Notes: a model not told the origin generated them from the letters alone. A stretch of 51,871 nucleotides of DNA from an uncultured Acidimicrobiaceae bacterium (GCA_947259365.1 CAMYMC010000028.1:38130-90000), one strand, 5' to 3'; positions 42,699-51,748 are shown, counted from the stretch's first letter. Numbers and translations are program-made.

Positions 42699-43323
42699 CG
42701 GTGGCAACCGCTCCGGTGTTGTAGCCCTCGGGGACGATGATGTCGGCGTAACGTTTCGACGGCTCGACGAACTGGAGATGCATCGGGCGCACCGTGCCGA
42801 GGTACTGGCTCATGACCGAGTCGACCGTGCGGCCCCGCTCGACGATGTCACGGCGGAGGCGGCGCAACAGGCGCAGGTCGGGGTCCGTGTCGATGTAGAT
42901 CTTCAGGTCCAACATCTCGCGTAACTCGGCTTCGGCGAGCACGAGGATTCCCTCGACGAGGACCACCGTCTCGGGAACAACAGTGACCGTGTCCTCGGTG
43001 CGGACGTGTTGGGAGAAGTCGTAGACGGGGCGCTCGATCGGCCTCGCGGCTCGAAGCTCGCCGAGATGGGCGATGAGGAGCTCCGTCTCGAGCGAGTCGG
43101 GGTGGTCGAAGTTGACGGCGGCGCGGGCGTCGAGATCGAGATGAGCGAGGTCGCGGTAGTAGGCATCGTGCTGGATGAGGGTCACGAGATCCGGGCCGAC
43201 GGTCTCGACGACCGCCTCGGAGATCGTGGTCTTGCCCGAGCCGGACCCGCCGGCGATGCCGATGACGAGCGGCCTGTCCTCACCGTCGGTCGGCCAGGCG
43301 CCGACATCGGGGAACCGGCTCAC
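42661..43323 (-). CDS. udk: Uridine kinase
   Basis: 220 residues from GTG 43323; another in-frame GTG at 43356 would add 11 residues, and neither has a good ribosome site. P-loop GGSGSGKT (25-32), QHDAYYRDL, then NFDHPDSLETELL, PVYDFSQHVR, LVEGILVLAE, and the LID region RLLRRLRRDIVERGRTVDSVMSQYL. It phosphorylates uridine and cytidine in pyrimidine salvage. The start remains uncertain. Confidence 0.93.
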   Translation of the reverse strand: MSRFPDVGAWPTDGEDRPLVIGIAGGSGSGKTTISEAVVETVGPDLVTLIQHDAYYRDLAHLDLDARAAVNFDHPDSLETELLIAHLGELRAARPIERPVYDFSQHVRTEDTVTVVPETVVLVEGILVLAEAELREMLDLKIYIDTDPDLRLLRRLRRDIVERGRTVDSVMSQYLGTVRPMHLQFVEPSKRYADIIVPEGYNTGAVATVTSMIRDFLAGR

Positions 43324-43537
43324 CGCGTCCGCCGCTGCGGTGGGAACGGGGCCCACCTGCGGCCGGCGGTCGTCGCGGAGACACCGGCGGCCGGCGCGGC
43401 CGACCCGGTCGCGGCGCCGCCGCTGTCGTCGAGATGTGACGGTGTCATCGCGTTCGCGGCCATGGCGCGGCGCACCGTAGTCCTCAGGGCGTTGTCGTGT
43501 GCCGCCGGCGCTCCGATACGGTCCGGAGGGGCCTATC
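43324..43537. other. 214-bp divergent gap between udk and the acyltransferase gene
   Basis: Very GC-rich. It contains the acyltransferase ribosome site GGAGGG (43525-43530) and a TACGGT (43517-43522) too close to it to be a convincing -10. No small gene or clear dyad was seen. Confidence 0.5.
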
Positions 43538-44578
43538 GTGGCCGCCGTGGCACCCCCCGAGAGCTCCTGGAACGACGAGCCGCGACGCAAGGTCGTGCGC
43601 CGCCGGCTCACCACGGTGCCGCGCACGTTCGCGCTCCTCGCCGTCCTGACGGTGCTCTCTCCGGTCGCGTTCCTCGTCGCGTTCGCCATCGACATCGCCC
43701 GCAGCGTGGGCAGCAGGCGGCCCTGGATGGCGGTCAGGCTTCTCGCGTTCGCCTGGGTGTTCCTCGCCGCCGAGGCGTGGGGGCTCACCCGCTTCTTCGC
43801 CGGTTGGGTACGGGCCGGATTCGGCTCCGACCGGGAGCGTCTCGTCGAGAGCGCTTGGCCCGTCCAGGCGTGGTGGGCGCGCACCCTCTTCGGCGCGGTG
43901 CAGAGGCTCTTCGGGCTCGATCTCGAGGTCGCCGGTCTCGAAGCCGCCACCCCGGGCCCGGTCATCGCGTTGTTCCGCCACGCCAGCATCGTCGACAACC
44001 TGCTCCCCGCCGTGTTGCTCACCGACCGGACCGGGCTGAGGCTGCGGTGGATCATCAAGCGGGAGCTCCTGTCGGTCCCGGGCCTCGACGTCGGCGGCAA
44101 GCGACTCCCCAACTACTTCGTGGACAGGAAGTCCGGCGATCCCCGTACCGAGCTGAGGCGGATCAGAGCACTCGCCGACGGGCTCGGGCCTCATGAGGGA
44201 GTGCTCATCTACCCGGAGGGCACCCGCTTCACCCGGTCGCGCCGGGCCGCGGCCCTCGACCGCCTCCGGGCGTCGAGACCGGAGCTCTGGGAGCGGGCAT
44301 CCCGCCTGCGCAACGTCATGCCGCCGCGCCCCGGTGGCGTCTTGACGCTCCTCGACTCGGGTCACGACGTCCTCATCTGCGGCCATGACGGGCTCGGCGG
44401 CTTCGCCCGGATCTCCGACCTGTGGTCTGGGGCGATCGTCGGTCGCACGGTGCGGGTGTGGTTCCGGCGGATCGCCTCCGCCGAGATCCCGCGCTCGCGC
44501 GCGGAGCGGATCCGCTGGCTCTACGACCAGTGGCAGGCCATCGACGACGTGATCGCGGCGGACACCGCACCCGCCTGA
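43538..44578 (+). CDS. 1-acyl-glycerol-3-phosphate acyltransferase (PlsC-like)
   Basis: 346 residues from GTG 43538, chosen because GGAGGG is 7 nt upstream. Two hydrophobic segments near the N-terminus (about 31-52 and 67-89), then the acyltransferase domain with FRHASIVD (His148-x4-Asp153) and YPEGTR (EGTR at 227-230). The HxxxxD and EGTR boxes are those of LPA acyltransferases, which add the second acyl chain to make phosphatidic acid. The domain is longer than minimal PlsC, and a distant acyltransferase with another acceptor is possible. Confidence 0.88.
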   Translation: MAAVAPPESSWNDEPRRKVVRRRLTTVPRTFALLAVLTVLSPVAFLVAFAIDIARSVGSRRPWMAVRLLAFAWVFLAAEAWGLTRFFAGWVRAGFGSDRERLVESAWPVQAWWARTLFGAVQRLFGLDLEVAGLEAATPGPVIALFRHASIVDNLLPAVLLTDRTGLRLRWIIKRELLSVPGLDVGGKRLPNYFVDRKSGDPRTELRRIRALADGLGPHEGVLIYPEGTRFTRSRRAAALDRLRASRPELWERASRLRNVMPPRPGGVLTLLDSGHDVLICGHDGLGGFARISDLWSGAIVGRTVRVWFRRIASAEIPRSRAERIRWLYDQWQAIDDVIAADTAPA

Positions 44579-44615
44579 GAACCGTCGCAGCCGTCCCGAC
44601 GCCCCTGCCGGCGGG

Positions 44616-44621
44616 TACACT
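44616..44621 (+). promoter_or_regulatory. -10 hexamer TACACT for the thiamine operon
   Basis: Extended -10 GGGTACACT upstream of the riboswitch. It would start the transcript near 44628, just before the aptamer. Confidence 0.5.
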
Positions 44622-44633
44622 GAGCGGGCACAA

Positions 44634-44747
44634 CCACCCCGGGGAGCTCGGACACGCCGGGCTGAGAGGGCGGCCGGTGCGGGACACCGCTGAGGCCGCC
44701 GACCCGCGGAACCTGATCTGGGTAACACCAGCGGAGGAAGTGTGTGG
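44634..44747 (+). promoter_or_regulatory. TPP riboswitch (THI element)
   Basis: The conserved aptamer parts are in order: GGGGAGC (44641-44647), CTGAGAGGG (44662-44670), GACCCGCGGAACCTGATCTG (44701-44720), GTAACACCAGCGGAGGAAG (44722-44740). The ribosome site GGAGGAAG is itself the 3' end of the aptamer, and CCAC (44634-44637) can pair with GTGG (44744-44747), putting the GTG start codon of thiN into P1. TPP binding should therefore block translation directly, with no separate expression platform. Confidence 0.92.
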
Positions 44748-45406
44748 ACGACAGCTCGGTGAACGGGTCACCCGCACTGGTCTTGGCGGCCGGTGACGCG
44801 CCCGAACCCATCCCCCCACTCGACGGCGCCGCGTACGTCGTGGCCGCTGACGGAGGGCTGGTGCACGCCGCCCGCCTCGGCGTCACTCCCGACGTCGTCG
44901 TCGGCGACCTCGACTCGGCGAGCCCCGCCGACGTCGAGGAGGCGATTGCGGCCGGTGCCCGCGTCGAGCGGCACTCCGCCGACAAGGACGCCACCGATTG
45001 GGAGCTCGCCCTCCACCATGTCCGCAATGCCGGCTTCCGTCGTGTCGTCATCGTCGGCGGCGGCGGGGGGCGGGTCGATCACTTCCTCTCCAACGCGCTC
45101 GTGCTCACCAGCCCCGAGCTGGCAACCCTCGAGGTCGTCTGGCACCTCGGGACGGCGACGGTTCGGGTCGCCCGGCCGGAACTGTCCGTCTCGATCCCGG
45201 GCACGGCGGGGGATCCGGTGACGCTGCTCGCCGTCGGCGGCGACGCCACGGGGATCGCGACGTCCGGGCTGCGCTGGCGCCTCGACGGTGCCACGCTGCC
45301 CCCGGCCACGAGCCGCGGAGTGAGCAACGAGCTCGTCGACCCGCCGGCCACCGTCTCGATCGGATCCGGTGCGCTCCTCGTGATTCACGAAAGGACACGA
45401 TCATGA
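44744..45406 (+). CDS. thiN: Thiamine pyrophosphokinase
   Basis: 220 residues from GTG 44744. N-terminal catalytic domain: AADGGLVHAARLGVTPDVVVGDLDS and SADKDATDWELAL, with the Asp cluster that binds Mg-ATP; the GGGGGRVDHFLSN loop follows. The C-terminal beta domain (about 130-220) binds thiamine. It turns salvaged thiamine into TPP, the ligand of the riboswitch just upstream. It is coupled to thiB by ATGA overlap. Confidence 0.94.
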   Translation: MDDSSVNGSPALVLAAGDAPEPIPPLDGAAYVVAADGGLVHAARLGVTPDVVVGDLDSASPADVEEAIAAGARVERHSADKDATDWELALHHVRNAGFRRVVIVGGGGGRVDHFLSNALVLTSPELATLEVVWHLGTATVRVARPELSVSIPGTAGDPVTLLAVGGDATGIATSGLRWRLDGATLPPATSRGVSNELVDPPATVSIGSGALLVIHERTRS

Positions 45407-46470
45407 GTCTGAGACGCGTTTGCGCGCTCGTGCTCGTCACGGTCGTCGTTGCCGCCGCGTGCGGCGATGACGACACAGGTCCGCCGGCGACGGGGCCGCC
45501 CGCCGCGATCGTGCTCGCCACCCACGACTCGTTCGCCATCTCCGCCGAGGTGCTCGCCGGTTTCGAGGACCTCACCGGAGTCCCCGTCCGCATCCTCGAG
45601 GCCGGCGACGCGGGGACGTTGGTGTCGAGCGCGATCCTCACGAAGGGCAAGCCCACTGCCGATGTGCTCTTCGGCATCGACAACACGTTCCTGTCGCGGG
45701 CCCTGGAGGAGGACCTCTTCATCCCCTACGCCTCCCCCGGTCTCGGGTCGGTCCCCGACTCGCTCGAGCTCGATCCGGAGCACCGGGTGACGCCGATCGA
45801 TTTCGCCAACGTCTGCCTCAACTACGACAAGGCCGGGCTCGCCGCTGCAGGCCTGTCGCCCCCTACCGGCCTGCGCGACCTCACCATGCCCGCCTACCGC
45901 GGCACGCTCGTCGTCGAGGATCCGGCGACGTCCTCTCCCGGCCTCGCCTTCCTCCTCTCGACGATCGCCGAGTTCCCCGAGGGAACCGCCTACCCCTGGC
46001 AGACGTTCTGGGCCGACCTCGTCGCCAACGACGTTCTCGTCACGTCGGGCTGGGAGGAGGCGTACTTCGGCGCGTTCTCCGGCGGCTCCGAGGACGGCGA
46101 CCGTCCCATCGTCGTCTCCTATGCGTCGTCTCCGCCGGCCGGCGTGTTCTTCGCCGACGAGGAGCTCGCCGAGGCTCCGACGGCCGCCGTCCTCGATGGC
46201 TGTTTCCGCCAGATCGAGTTCGCCGGCATCCTCGCCGGCACGGAGGCGGAGGCGACGGCCCAGGCCCTGATCGACTACATGCTCACCCTCGAGTTCCAGG
46301 AGGACATCCCCCTCAACATGTTCGTGTTCCCCGCCAACGCCGAGGCCGCGCTCCCCGAGGTCTTCGTCGAGCACACCGCGATTCCGGAGAGCCCGAACTC
46401 CCTCGACCCCGCCGAGATCGACGCCAACCGGAATGCCTGGATCGAGGCATGGACAGAGATCGTCCGCTGA
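45403..46470 (+). CDS. thiB: Thiamine ABC transporter substrate-binding lipoprotein
   Basis: 355 residues from ATG 45403. Signal peptide and lipobox ending VVAAACG (Cys20), then a periplasmic-type binding fold: LATHDSFAISAEVLAGFEDLTGVPVRILEAGD, DVLFGIDNTFLSRALEEDLF, PAYRGTLVVEDPATSSPGLAFLL. This wording is typical of TbpA/ThiB. It delivers thiamine (or TPP) to ThiP. It overlaps thiP by 22 bp. Confidence 0.93.
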   Translation: MSLRRVCALVLVTVVVAAACGDDDTGPPATGPPAAIVLATHDSFAISAEVLAGFEDLTGVPVRILEAGDAGTLVSSAILTKGKPTADVLFGIDNTFLSRALEEDLFIPYASPGLGSVPDSLELDPEHRVTPIDFANVCLNYDKAGLAAAGLSPPTGLRDLTMPAYRGTLVVEDPATSSPGLAFLLSTIAEFPEGTAYPWQTFWADLVANDVLVTSGWEEAYFGAFSGGSEDGDRPIVVSYASSPPAGVFFADEELAEAPTAAVLDGCFRQIEFAGILAGTEAEATAQALIDYMLTLEFQEDIPLNMFVFPANAEAALPEVFVEHTAIPESPNSLDPAEIDANRNAWIEAWTEIVR

Positions 46471-48089
46471 CGGGCGTCGCCGGTCTGGCGATCCTCGCCG
46501 TCCCGGCGCTGTTCCTCGGCTACTTCTTCCTCTACCCGCTCGCGTCGATCCTCATCACCGGCCTCACCTCGGACGGGGTCCCGGATCTGGGACCGCTCGG
46601 CGAGATCGCCTCGCGGCCCCGGCTGTTGGGGATTGCGTGGTTCACCCTCTGGCAGGCGGTGGCGTCGACGCTGTTGACGCTGGTCGTCGCCCTGCCGGCC
46701 ACCGCGGCTCTCTCCCGTTACGAGTTCTGGGGCAAGCGCTTCGTCCGCGCCGCCGTCACCGTGCCGTTCGTGCTACCGACCGTCGTCGTGGCGACCGCCT
46801 TCCTCGCCCTGCTCGGTCCCGGAGGTCCCCTGGGGCTGGACCTGCGGCGCAGCATCTGGGCGATCCTCGCCGCCCACGTGTTCTACAACGTCGCCGTCGT
46901 CGTCCGCACGGTCGGGACCGCCTGGGAGCGCCTCGACCCCCGCCTCGAAGAGGCGGCGCGCACGCTCGGCGCGACGCGGTGGAACGCGTTCCGCGCCGTG
47001 ACGTGGCCGCTGCTGCGCCCGGCGGTCGTCTCCGCGACGTCGATCGTGTTCCTGTTCACGTTCACGTCGTTCGGCGTCGTCCTCATCCTCGGGGGTCTCG
47101 AGTACGCGACGCTCGAGGTAGAGATCTGGCGGCAGGCGACGGCCCTCATCGATCTCCCCCTCGCCGCGGCGCTGTCGCTGCTCCAGCTCGTCGGCGTCAC
47201 CGGCATCCTCGTCGGATATGCCCGGTATCAGCAGCGCCGCGCCCACGAGCTTCCCCTCCTCTCCGCCCGGGCGACGGCCCGGCGGCCGGCGACATGGCGG
47301 GAACGCGGGTTCGTGGCGGCCACCGTCGGCGGCCTCGTCGCCATCCTCGGTGCCCCACTCGTCGTGCTCGCCGAGCGCTCGCTCCGGGTCGGAGACGGCC
47401 ACGGGCTCACCCACTATCGCGCCCTCGCCGAGTTGGACGAGGCGGGTGCCGCGTTCGTCCCCCCGACGACGGCGATCGGCAACTCACTGTGGTTTGCCGT
47501 CGTCGCAACCGCACTCGCCCTCGCCGTCGGCCTACTCGCAGCCGCCGTCATCGCCTACCGCGGCGGCAGGGCGAGCCGGTGGTTCGACGCACTGCTCATG
47601 CTCCCCCTCGGCACCTCGGCGGTCACACTCGGCTTCGGCTTCCTCGTCGCGCTCGACGCTCCGATCGACCTGAGGACCTCGGCCTTGCTCATCCCGCTGG
47701 CACATGCCGTCGTCGCGATCCCCTTCGTCGTGCGCACCACCGTCCCGATCATGCGCAGCGTCCGCCACCGGCTCCGCGAGGCGGCCGCGGTGCTCGGTGC
47801 CCCGCCGCGGGCGGTGTGGCGCCTCGTCGACCTCCCCCTCATCTCCCGGGCCGCCCTCGTCGGAGCCGGGTTCGCCTTCGCCGTCTCACTCGGTGAGTTC
47901 GGGGCGACGTCGTTCATCGTTCGGCCGGACAGGCCCACCATTCCGATCGCGATCTTCCGGTTCCTCGGTCAGCCCGGTGCTCAGAACCTGGGACGGGCGC
48001 TGGCGATGAGCACCCTCCTCATGCTCATCACCGCCGGCGCCATCCTCGCCATCGACCGGCTCCGCGTGGGCCATCTGGGCGAGTTCTGA
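46449..48089 (+). CDS. thiP: Thiamine ABC transporter permease
   Basis: 546 residues, a duplicated permease of about 12 membrane helices. Two cytoplasmic EAA loops contact the ATPase: EAARTLGATRWNAFRAV in the first half and EAAAVLGAPPRAVWRLV in the second. The length matches fused ThiP proteins. ATG 46449 lies inside the end of thiB, and the stop overlaps thiQ (TGATG). Confidence 0.95.
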   Translation: MDRDRPLTGVAGLAILAVPALFLGYFFLYPLASILITGLTSDGVPDLGPLGEIASRPRLLGIAWFTLWQAVASTLLTLVVALPATAALSRYEFWGKRFVRAAVTVPFVLPTVVVATAFLALLGPGGPLGLDLRRSIWAILAAHVFYNVAVVVRTVGTAWERLDPRLEEAARTLGATRWNAFRAVTWPLLRPAVVSATSIVFLFTFTSFGVVLILGGLEYATLEVEIWRQATALIDLPLAAALSLLQLVGVTGILVGYARYQQRRAHELPLLSARATARRPATWRERGFVAATVGGLVAILGAPLVVLAERSLRVGDGHGLTHYRALAELDEAGAAFVPPTTAIGNSLWFAVVATALALAVGLLAAAVIAYRGGRASRWFDALLMLPLGTSAVTLGFGFLVALDAPIDLRTSALLIPLAHAVVAIPFVVRTTVPIMRSVRHRLREAAAVLGAPPRAVWRLVDLPLISRAALVGAGFAFAVSLGEFGATSFIVRPDRPTIPIAIFRFLGQPGAQNLGRALAMSTLLMLITAGAILAIDRLRVGHLGEF

Positions 48090-49114
48090 TGCTGGCGTGC
48101 CGCGAGGTGACGGTGTCGTTCGGCGAGACGATCGCCGTCGACCGGGCGACCCTGGAGGTGAACATCGGCCGCGTCGGTGGGCTCATCGGGCCGTCCGGAT
48201 GCGGGAAGTCCACCTTGCTGCGCGTCATCGCCGGACTGCAGCGCCCGGACCACGGCAGCATCACCTGGAATGGGGCGGACATCACCGCGGCGCCGCCGCA
48301 CGCCAGGCCGTTCGGGCTCATGTTCCAGGACTACGCCCTGTTCCCCCATCTCGACGTCGCCGCCAACGTTGCCTTTGCCCTCCGCTTCTCCGACACGTCC
48401 CGGGCCGAAGCGAACCGCCGGGTCGGCGAGCTGCTCGACCTCGTCGGGCTCCCCGGCTACGAATCGCGGACCATCGACGGGCTCTCCGGGGGCGAGCAGC
48501 AGCGCGTCGCCCTCGCCCGCACCCTCGCCCCGTCTCCCGATGTCCTCATGCTCGACGAGCCGCTCGGGGCGCTCGACCGTTCGCTGCGCGACGACCTCGT
48601 TCCGGAGATGCGTCGCATCTTCTCCGCCCTCGGCACGACTGCGCTCTACGTCACCCACGACCACGACGAGGCGTTCGCCGTCGCCGATGGTGTGTTCGTC
48701 ATGCGCGACGGCGCCATCGTCGGGCACGGATCGCCCGCGCAACTGTGGGAACGACCCCCCGACCTCGAGACCGCCCGATTCCTCGGCTACGGGCCCGTGG
48801 TCGCGGCAACCGTCTCCAACGGCCGGCTCGATGTCGGGTTCGCCGTGGCCCCTTGGTCGGGCCCTGCCGGCTCGTACTCGGCGGCGATGCGACCCGGGGC
48901 GGTCGTGATCGATCCCGACGGCGCCATCGACGCCGTCGTCGCAGACGCCACCTACACGAAGGACGGGTACGAGCTGAGACTGGAGATCGGTGAGACCACG
49001 GTGGCGGTCCGGTGTCCGGACCGACTCCCCGCCGGCACCCGGGTCCGGGCCGCGGTCGATCCCGATCACATCGCCCTGTACCCGGCTCAGCCGTCGACGA
49101 GCTCCGACGTGTAG
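48089..49114 (+). CDS. thiQ: Thiamine ABC transporter ATP-binding protein
   Basis: 341 residues. Walker A GPSGCGKST, Q-loop MFQDYALFPHLDV, signature LSGGEQQR, Walker B VLMLDEP, H-loop YVTHDHDEA. A C-terminal TOBE-like domain (about 235-341) makes it longer than E. coli ThiQ and resembles Fe/spermidine-type ATPases. Its place after thiB-thiP and under the TPP riboswitch fixes the assignment. It converges on the isochorismatase gene with a 28-bp overlap. Confidence 0.93.
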   Translation: MLACREVTVSFGETIAVDRATLEVNIGRVGGLIGPSGCGKSTLLRVIAGLQRPDHGSITWNGADITAAPPHARPFGLMFQDYALFPHLDVAANVAFALRFSDTSRAEANRRVGELLDLVGLPGYESRTIDGLSGGEQQRVALARTLAPSPDVLMLDEPLGALDRSLRDDLVPEMRRIFSALGTTALYVTHDHDEAFAVADGVFVMRDGAIVGHGSPAQLWERPPDLETARFLGYGPVVAATVSNGRLDVGFAVAPWSGPAGSYSAAMRPGAVVIDPDGAIDAVVADATYTKDGYELRLEIGETTVAVRCPDRLPAGTRVRAAVDPDHIALYPAQPSTSSDV

Positions 49115-49647
49115 ACGGCGGTGCCGAACTCGGTGCCGAGTAGCAGCGACGTCGTGCGAGCCAGCTCCCGTGCCCTGAGAATCGTGCCGTCGGTGCCGCG
49201 CAGGTCGAATGTGTGAGTGGCGTCGCTGACGAACAGCATCTCGTAGCCGAGGTCGCTCGCCATGCGCGCCGTCGTCTCACAGCACACGTTCGTCTGGATG
49301 CCGCAGACGGCGACGCTCCCGATGCCGTGGGCCTGCAGCCAGGCATGGAGATCCGGCTCGCCGTAGAACGCGGAGTGGACGGACTTGACCACGAGGAGGT
49401 CGGGCTCGCCCTCCAGGATGGCTTTGAACGCATTCCCCGGCTCCCCCGGCCGCAGCGGCGACAGCGGCTCCTTCGAGTCGTGGCGCACGTAGACGACCGG
49501 CCAGCCCTGGGAGCGCCACGCATCGAGGAGCGCGGCGATGTTCGCCTCGCAACTCGGGTTGTTGCGGGGGCCCCAGTGCACGGCGTCGTCGAACCCGCGC
49601 TGCACGTCGACGACGATGAGCGCCGTCGCCTCCGACCAGTCGGACAT
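49087..49647 (-). CDS. Isochorismatase-family hydrolase
   Basis: 186 residues from ATG 49647 with GAGGAG upstream. Catalytic triad: Asp14 in VVDVQRGF, Lys88 in LVVKSVHSAF, Cys122 in GIQTNVCCETTARMA. Members hydrolyse small amides (nicotinamide, ureidoacrylate) or isochorismate; the RNNPSCEANIAALLDAWR wording is closest to unassigned amidohydrolases. The start is 1 nt after the YbaK stop, so translation is coupled. Confidence 0.92.
   Translation of the reverse strand: MSDWSEATALIVVDVQRGFDDAVHWGPRNNPSCEANIAALLDAWRSQGWPVVYVRHDSKEPLSPLRPGEPGNAFKAILEGEPDLLVVKSVHSAFYGEPDLHAWLQAHGIGSVAVCGIQTNVCCETTARMASDLGYEMLFVSDATHTFDLRGTDGTILRARELARTTSLLLGTEFGTAVYTSELVDG
49090..49119. terminator. Weak inverted repeat at convergent ends
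   Basis: GCCGTC/GACGGC, 6-nt arms with an 18-nt loop, over the thiQ/isochorismatase overlap. Listed for comparison with the stronger elements. Confidence 0.2.
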
Positions 49648-49648
49648 G

Positions 49649-50131
49649 TCAGCTCCTCTCGGATACGTCCGCCCACGACGCACCGGCAGCGGCGACGAGG
49701 CGGTCGAGGGCGATGGGGAACACCGTCGTCGGCGTCCCCGCCGCGGCCCATACCTCGGTGTGGCGGCGCAGCGCCTCGTCGGCGTAGACGGGGAGGTCGC
49801 GGGTATGTGCGAACGGAGGCGTGCCACCGGCGGCATAGCCGGTCGCGTCGCGCACGTCCTCGAGCCCGGCACGGCGGACCGGCGAGCCGACGATGCCGGC
49901 GAGGCGGTGCTCGTCGACCCGGAGGTCGCCGGGCACGAGCACGAGCACGGCCTCGTCCTGCGAGGTGGTAAAGACGATCGACTTCACGATCGCGGACACC
50001 GGACATCCCACCGCCTCCGCCGCCTGGGCCGCGGTCTTCGTGCCGTCCGGGTAGACGACGGGCTCGATCTCGATGCCGAGACGGCGTGCCTCGGCGACGA
50101 AACGCCTCGCCGCTTCGGGAAGCTCAGCCAT
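49649..50131 (-). CDS. YbaK/EbsC-type aminoacyl-tRNA deacylase
   Basis: 160 residues from ATG 50131. The YbaK fold is recognisable: TAAQAAEAVGCPVSAIVKSIVF with the invariant Lys, LVLVPGDLRVDE, GYAAGGTPPFAH and the C-terminal VFPIALDRLVAA. Family members hydrolyse mischarged aminoacyl-tRNA (for example Cys- or Ala-tRNA-Pro). It sits 29 nt after the cyclo-ligase gene, in the same minus-strand group. Confidence 0.9.
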   Translation of the reverse strand: MAELPEAARRFVAEARRLGIEIEPVVYPDGTKTAAQAAEAVGCPVSAIVKSIVFTTSQDEAVLVLVPGDLRVDEHRLAGIVGSPVRRAGLEDVRDATGYAAGGTPPFAHTRDLPVYADEALRRHTEVWAAAGTPTTVFPIALDRLVAAAGASWADVSERS

Positions 50132-50160
50132 CGCGCCGACAGTAGCGCCGTCCGAACCCG

Positions 50161-50733
50161 TCACCGCGCCACGGCGACGATGCCCTCCTCCGTGGCGAGG
50201 TACCCGACGGGGACGTCGGACGGCTCCGCCGGCAAGCGGTCGACCACCAGGGCGGCCGGCGCGATGCCGGCGAGGGTCGCATGGGGTCGAACCCCGGTGA
50301 GGAGCCGGTCGAAGTAACCGGCTCCCCGCCCCAGCCGGGCGCCCCACAGGTCGAAGGCGAGACCGGGCACGAGGAAGATGTCGACCTGCTGCGCCTCGAG
50401 GCGGGGAGCACCGGCGTGGGGTTGGAGGAAGCCGAAGCGGTGCACCTCGAGAGGGCCGCTCAGCTCGTGGATCGTGAGGTCACCGCCCCGCTCGGGGGTG
50501 TGCGTCGCCGCCATCAGCCTCGAGCCGGGCGCCAGGCGCAACGGATCGAGGTCGACCTCGGCGGGAAGCGGCAGGAACGTGAGGACCACGCCGGCCTCGA
50601 CGAAGGGGGGCCACTCGGCGAGATGAGCGACGATGCGCGCCGAGACGGAATCCCAGTCGACGTCGCGACGAGCCTGGCGGGCCCACTCCCGGAATGCGTC
50701 CTTGCCGGCGTCCGGGGCTGGCGGTGGGATCAC
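50161..50733 (-). CDS. 5-formyltetrahydrofolate cyclo-ligase family protein
   Basis: 190 residues from GTG 50733, overlapping the SDR stop (GTGA). N-terminal GKDAFREWARQARR matches the Lys/Arg-rich ATP-binding start; VVLTFLPLPAEVDLDPL and the signature GARLGRGAGYFDRLL follow, with DIFLVPGLAFD between. It converts 5-formyl-THF to 5,10-methenyl-THF using ATP. The signature reads GRGAGYFDR rather than the common GGGGGYYDR, so activity is likely but not certain. Confidence 0.9.
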   Translation of the reverse strand: MIPPPAPDAGKDAFREWARQARRDVDWDSVSARIVAHLAEWPPFVEAGVVLTFLPLPAEVDLDPLRLAPGSRLMAATHTPERGGDLTIHELSGPLEVHRFGFLQPHAGAPRLEAQQVDIFLVPGLAFDLWGARLGRGAGYFDRLLTGVRPHATLAGIAPAALVVDRLPAEPSDVPVGYLATEEGIVAVAR

Positions 50734-51638
50734 CCGTCGAGCAGGCGAGGGCCGAGCTTGGCGAACTCGTCCTGACCGGAGAACGGCACGACGTAGCCGT
50801 CCTCGCCGCGGATCTCGTCGACGTGGGCCGCGACGTCGTCGACGCTGAGCGGCCCCTCTGCATCGGGATGCTTGAAGTATCCGTGGGTGAGGGCGACGAA
50901 GACGCGGCTCACCGACCCGGCGCCCGCCGACCAGATCTCCCCGTTGAGCTCGCACTCCTCTGAGGCGAGGTAGGCGACGACCGGCGACACCGACTCGGGG
51001 TCGAACTTCTCGGCGACGGGACCGAGGAGATCCTCGGTCATCCTCGTCCGTGCGATGGGCGCGATCGTGTTGACTCTGATGTTGTATTTCGAGCCCTCGA
51101 GCTTGAGGGCGTTCATGAGCCCGACGAGGCCCATCTTCGCCGCGCCGTAGTTCGCCTGGCCGAAATTGCCGAACACACCCGAGCCGCTCGACGTCATGAT
51201 GATGCGGCCGTAGCCCCGCTCCCGCATGTGAGCGAACGCGGGGCGTGACACGTAGAACGCGCCGCGCAGGTGGACGTCGAGCACGGCATGGGCGTCCTCC
51301 GGCTCGAGGTTCACGAACGTCTTGTCGCGCAGGATCCCGGCGTTGTTGACGAGCACGTCGAGCTGGCCGTACTCCGCGAGCGCCGTGGCGACGATCGCTT
51401 CGCCGCCGGCAGGCGTCGAGACCGACGAGTACTCGGCGACGGCCATGCCGCCGGCGGCGCGGATCTCTTCGACGACGGCATCTGCGGCCGACGTGCTCGC
51501 GCCCTCGCCGTGCACGGAGCCGCCGACGTCGTTGACGACCACGGCCGCCCCGAGCCCGGCCAGAAGGAGGGCATGCGACCGGCCCAGCCCACCGCCCGCA
51601 CCGGTCACGATGACGACTCGATCTTGGAAATCGACCAT
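50730..51638 (-). CDS. SDR, MFE-2-type (3R)-hydroxyacyl-CoA dehydrogenase-like
   Basis: 302 residues from ATG 51638 behind AGGAGG. NAD-binding TGAGGGLGRSHALLL, VNDVGGSVHGEG (the Asp-rich NAD-selecting loop of multifunctional enzyme 2), NNAG, Ser in IIMTSSGSG, YGAAK (Tyr, Lys), and a C-terminal extension with YVVPFSGQDEFAKLG. Peroxisomal MFE-2 relatives oxidise (3R)-hydroxyacyl-CoA; actinobacterial homologues occur in steroid and fatty-acid degradation. No hydratase partner is seen here. Confidence 0.9.
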   Translation of the reverse strand: MVDFQDRVVIVTGAGGGLGRSHALLLAGLGAAVVVNDVGGSVHGEGASTSAADAVVEEIRAAGGMAVAEYSSVSTPAGGEAIVATALAEYGQLDVLVNNAGILRDKTFVNLEPEDAHAVLDVHLRGAFYVSRPAFAHMRERGYGRIIMTSSGSGVFGNFGQANYGAAKMGLVGLMNALKLEGSKYNIRVNTIAPIARTRMTEDLLGPVAEKFDPESVSPVVAYLASEECELNGEIWSAGAGSVSRVFVALTHGYFKHPDAEGPLSVDDVAAHVDEIRGEDGYVVPFSGQDEFAKLGPRLLDG

Positions 51639-51748
51639 GCCCTTCGGCCTCCTGTCGTCGCGTCTCGGCCCGGCCCCGAAAGATAGCCGCCGGCGGCTGC
51701 CGGTCATCCCCCGGCCGGTACCGCATCGGGCACCGAACCCGCCGCCGT

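Noticed and set aside
45403..49114. Iron(III) or spermidine ABC transporter for the ThiB/P/Q genes
   Set aside because: ThiQ has a TOBE-like tail as those do, but the TPP riboswitch and coupled thiamine pyrophosphokinase identify thiamine.
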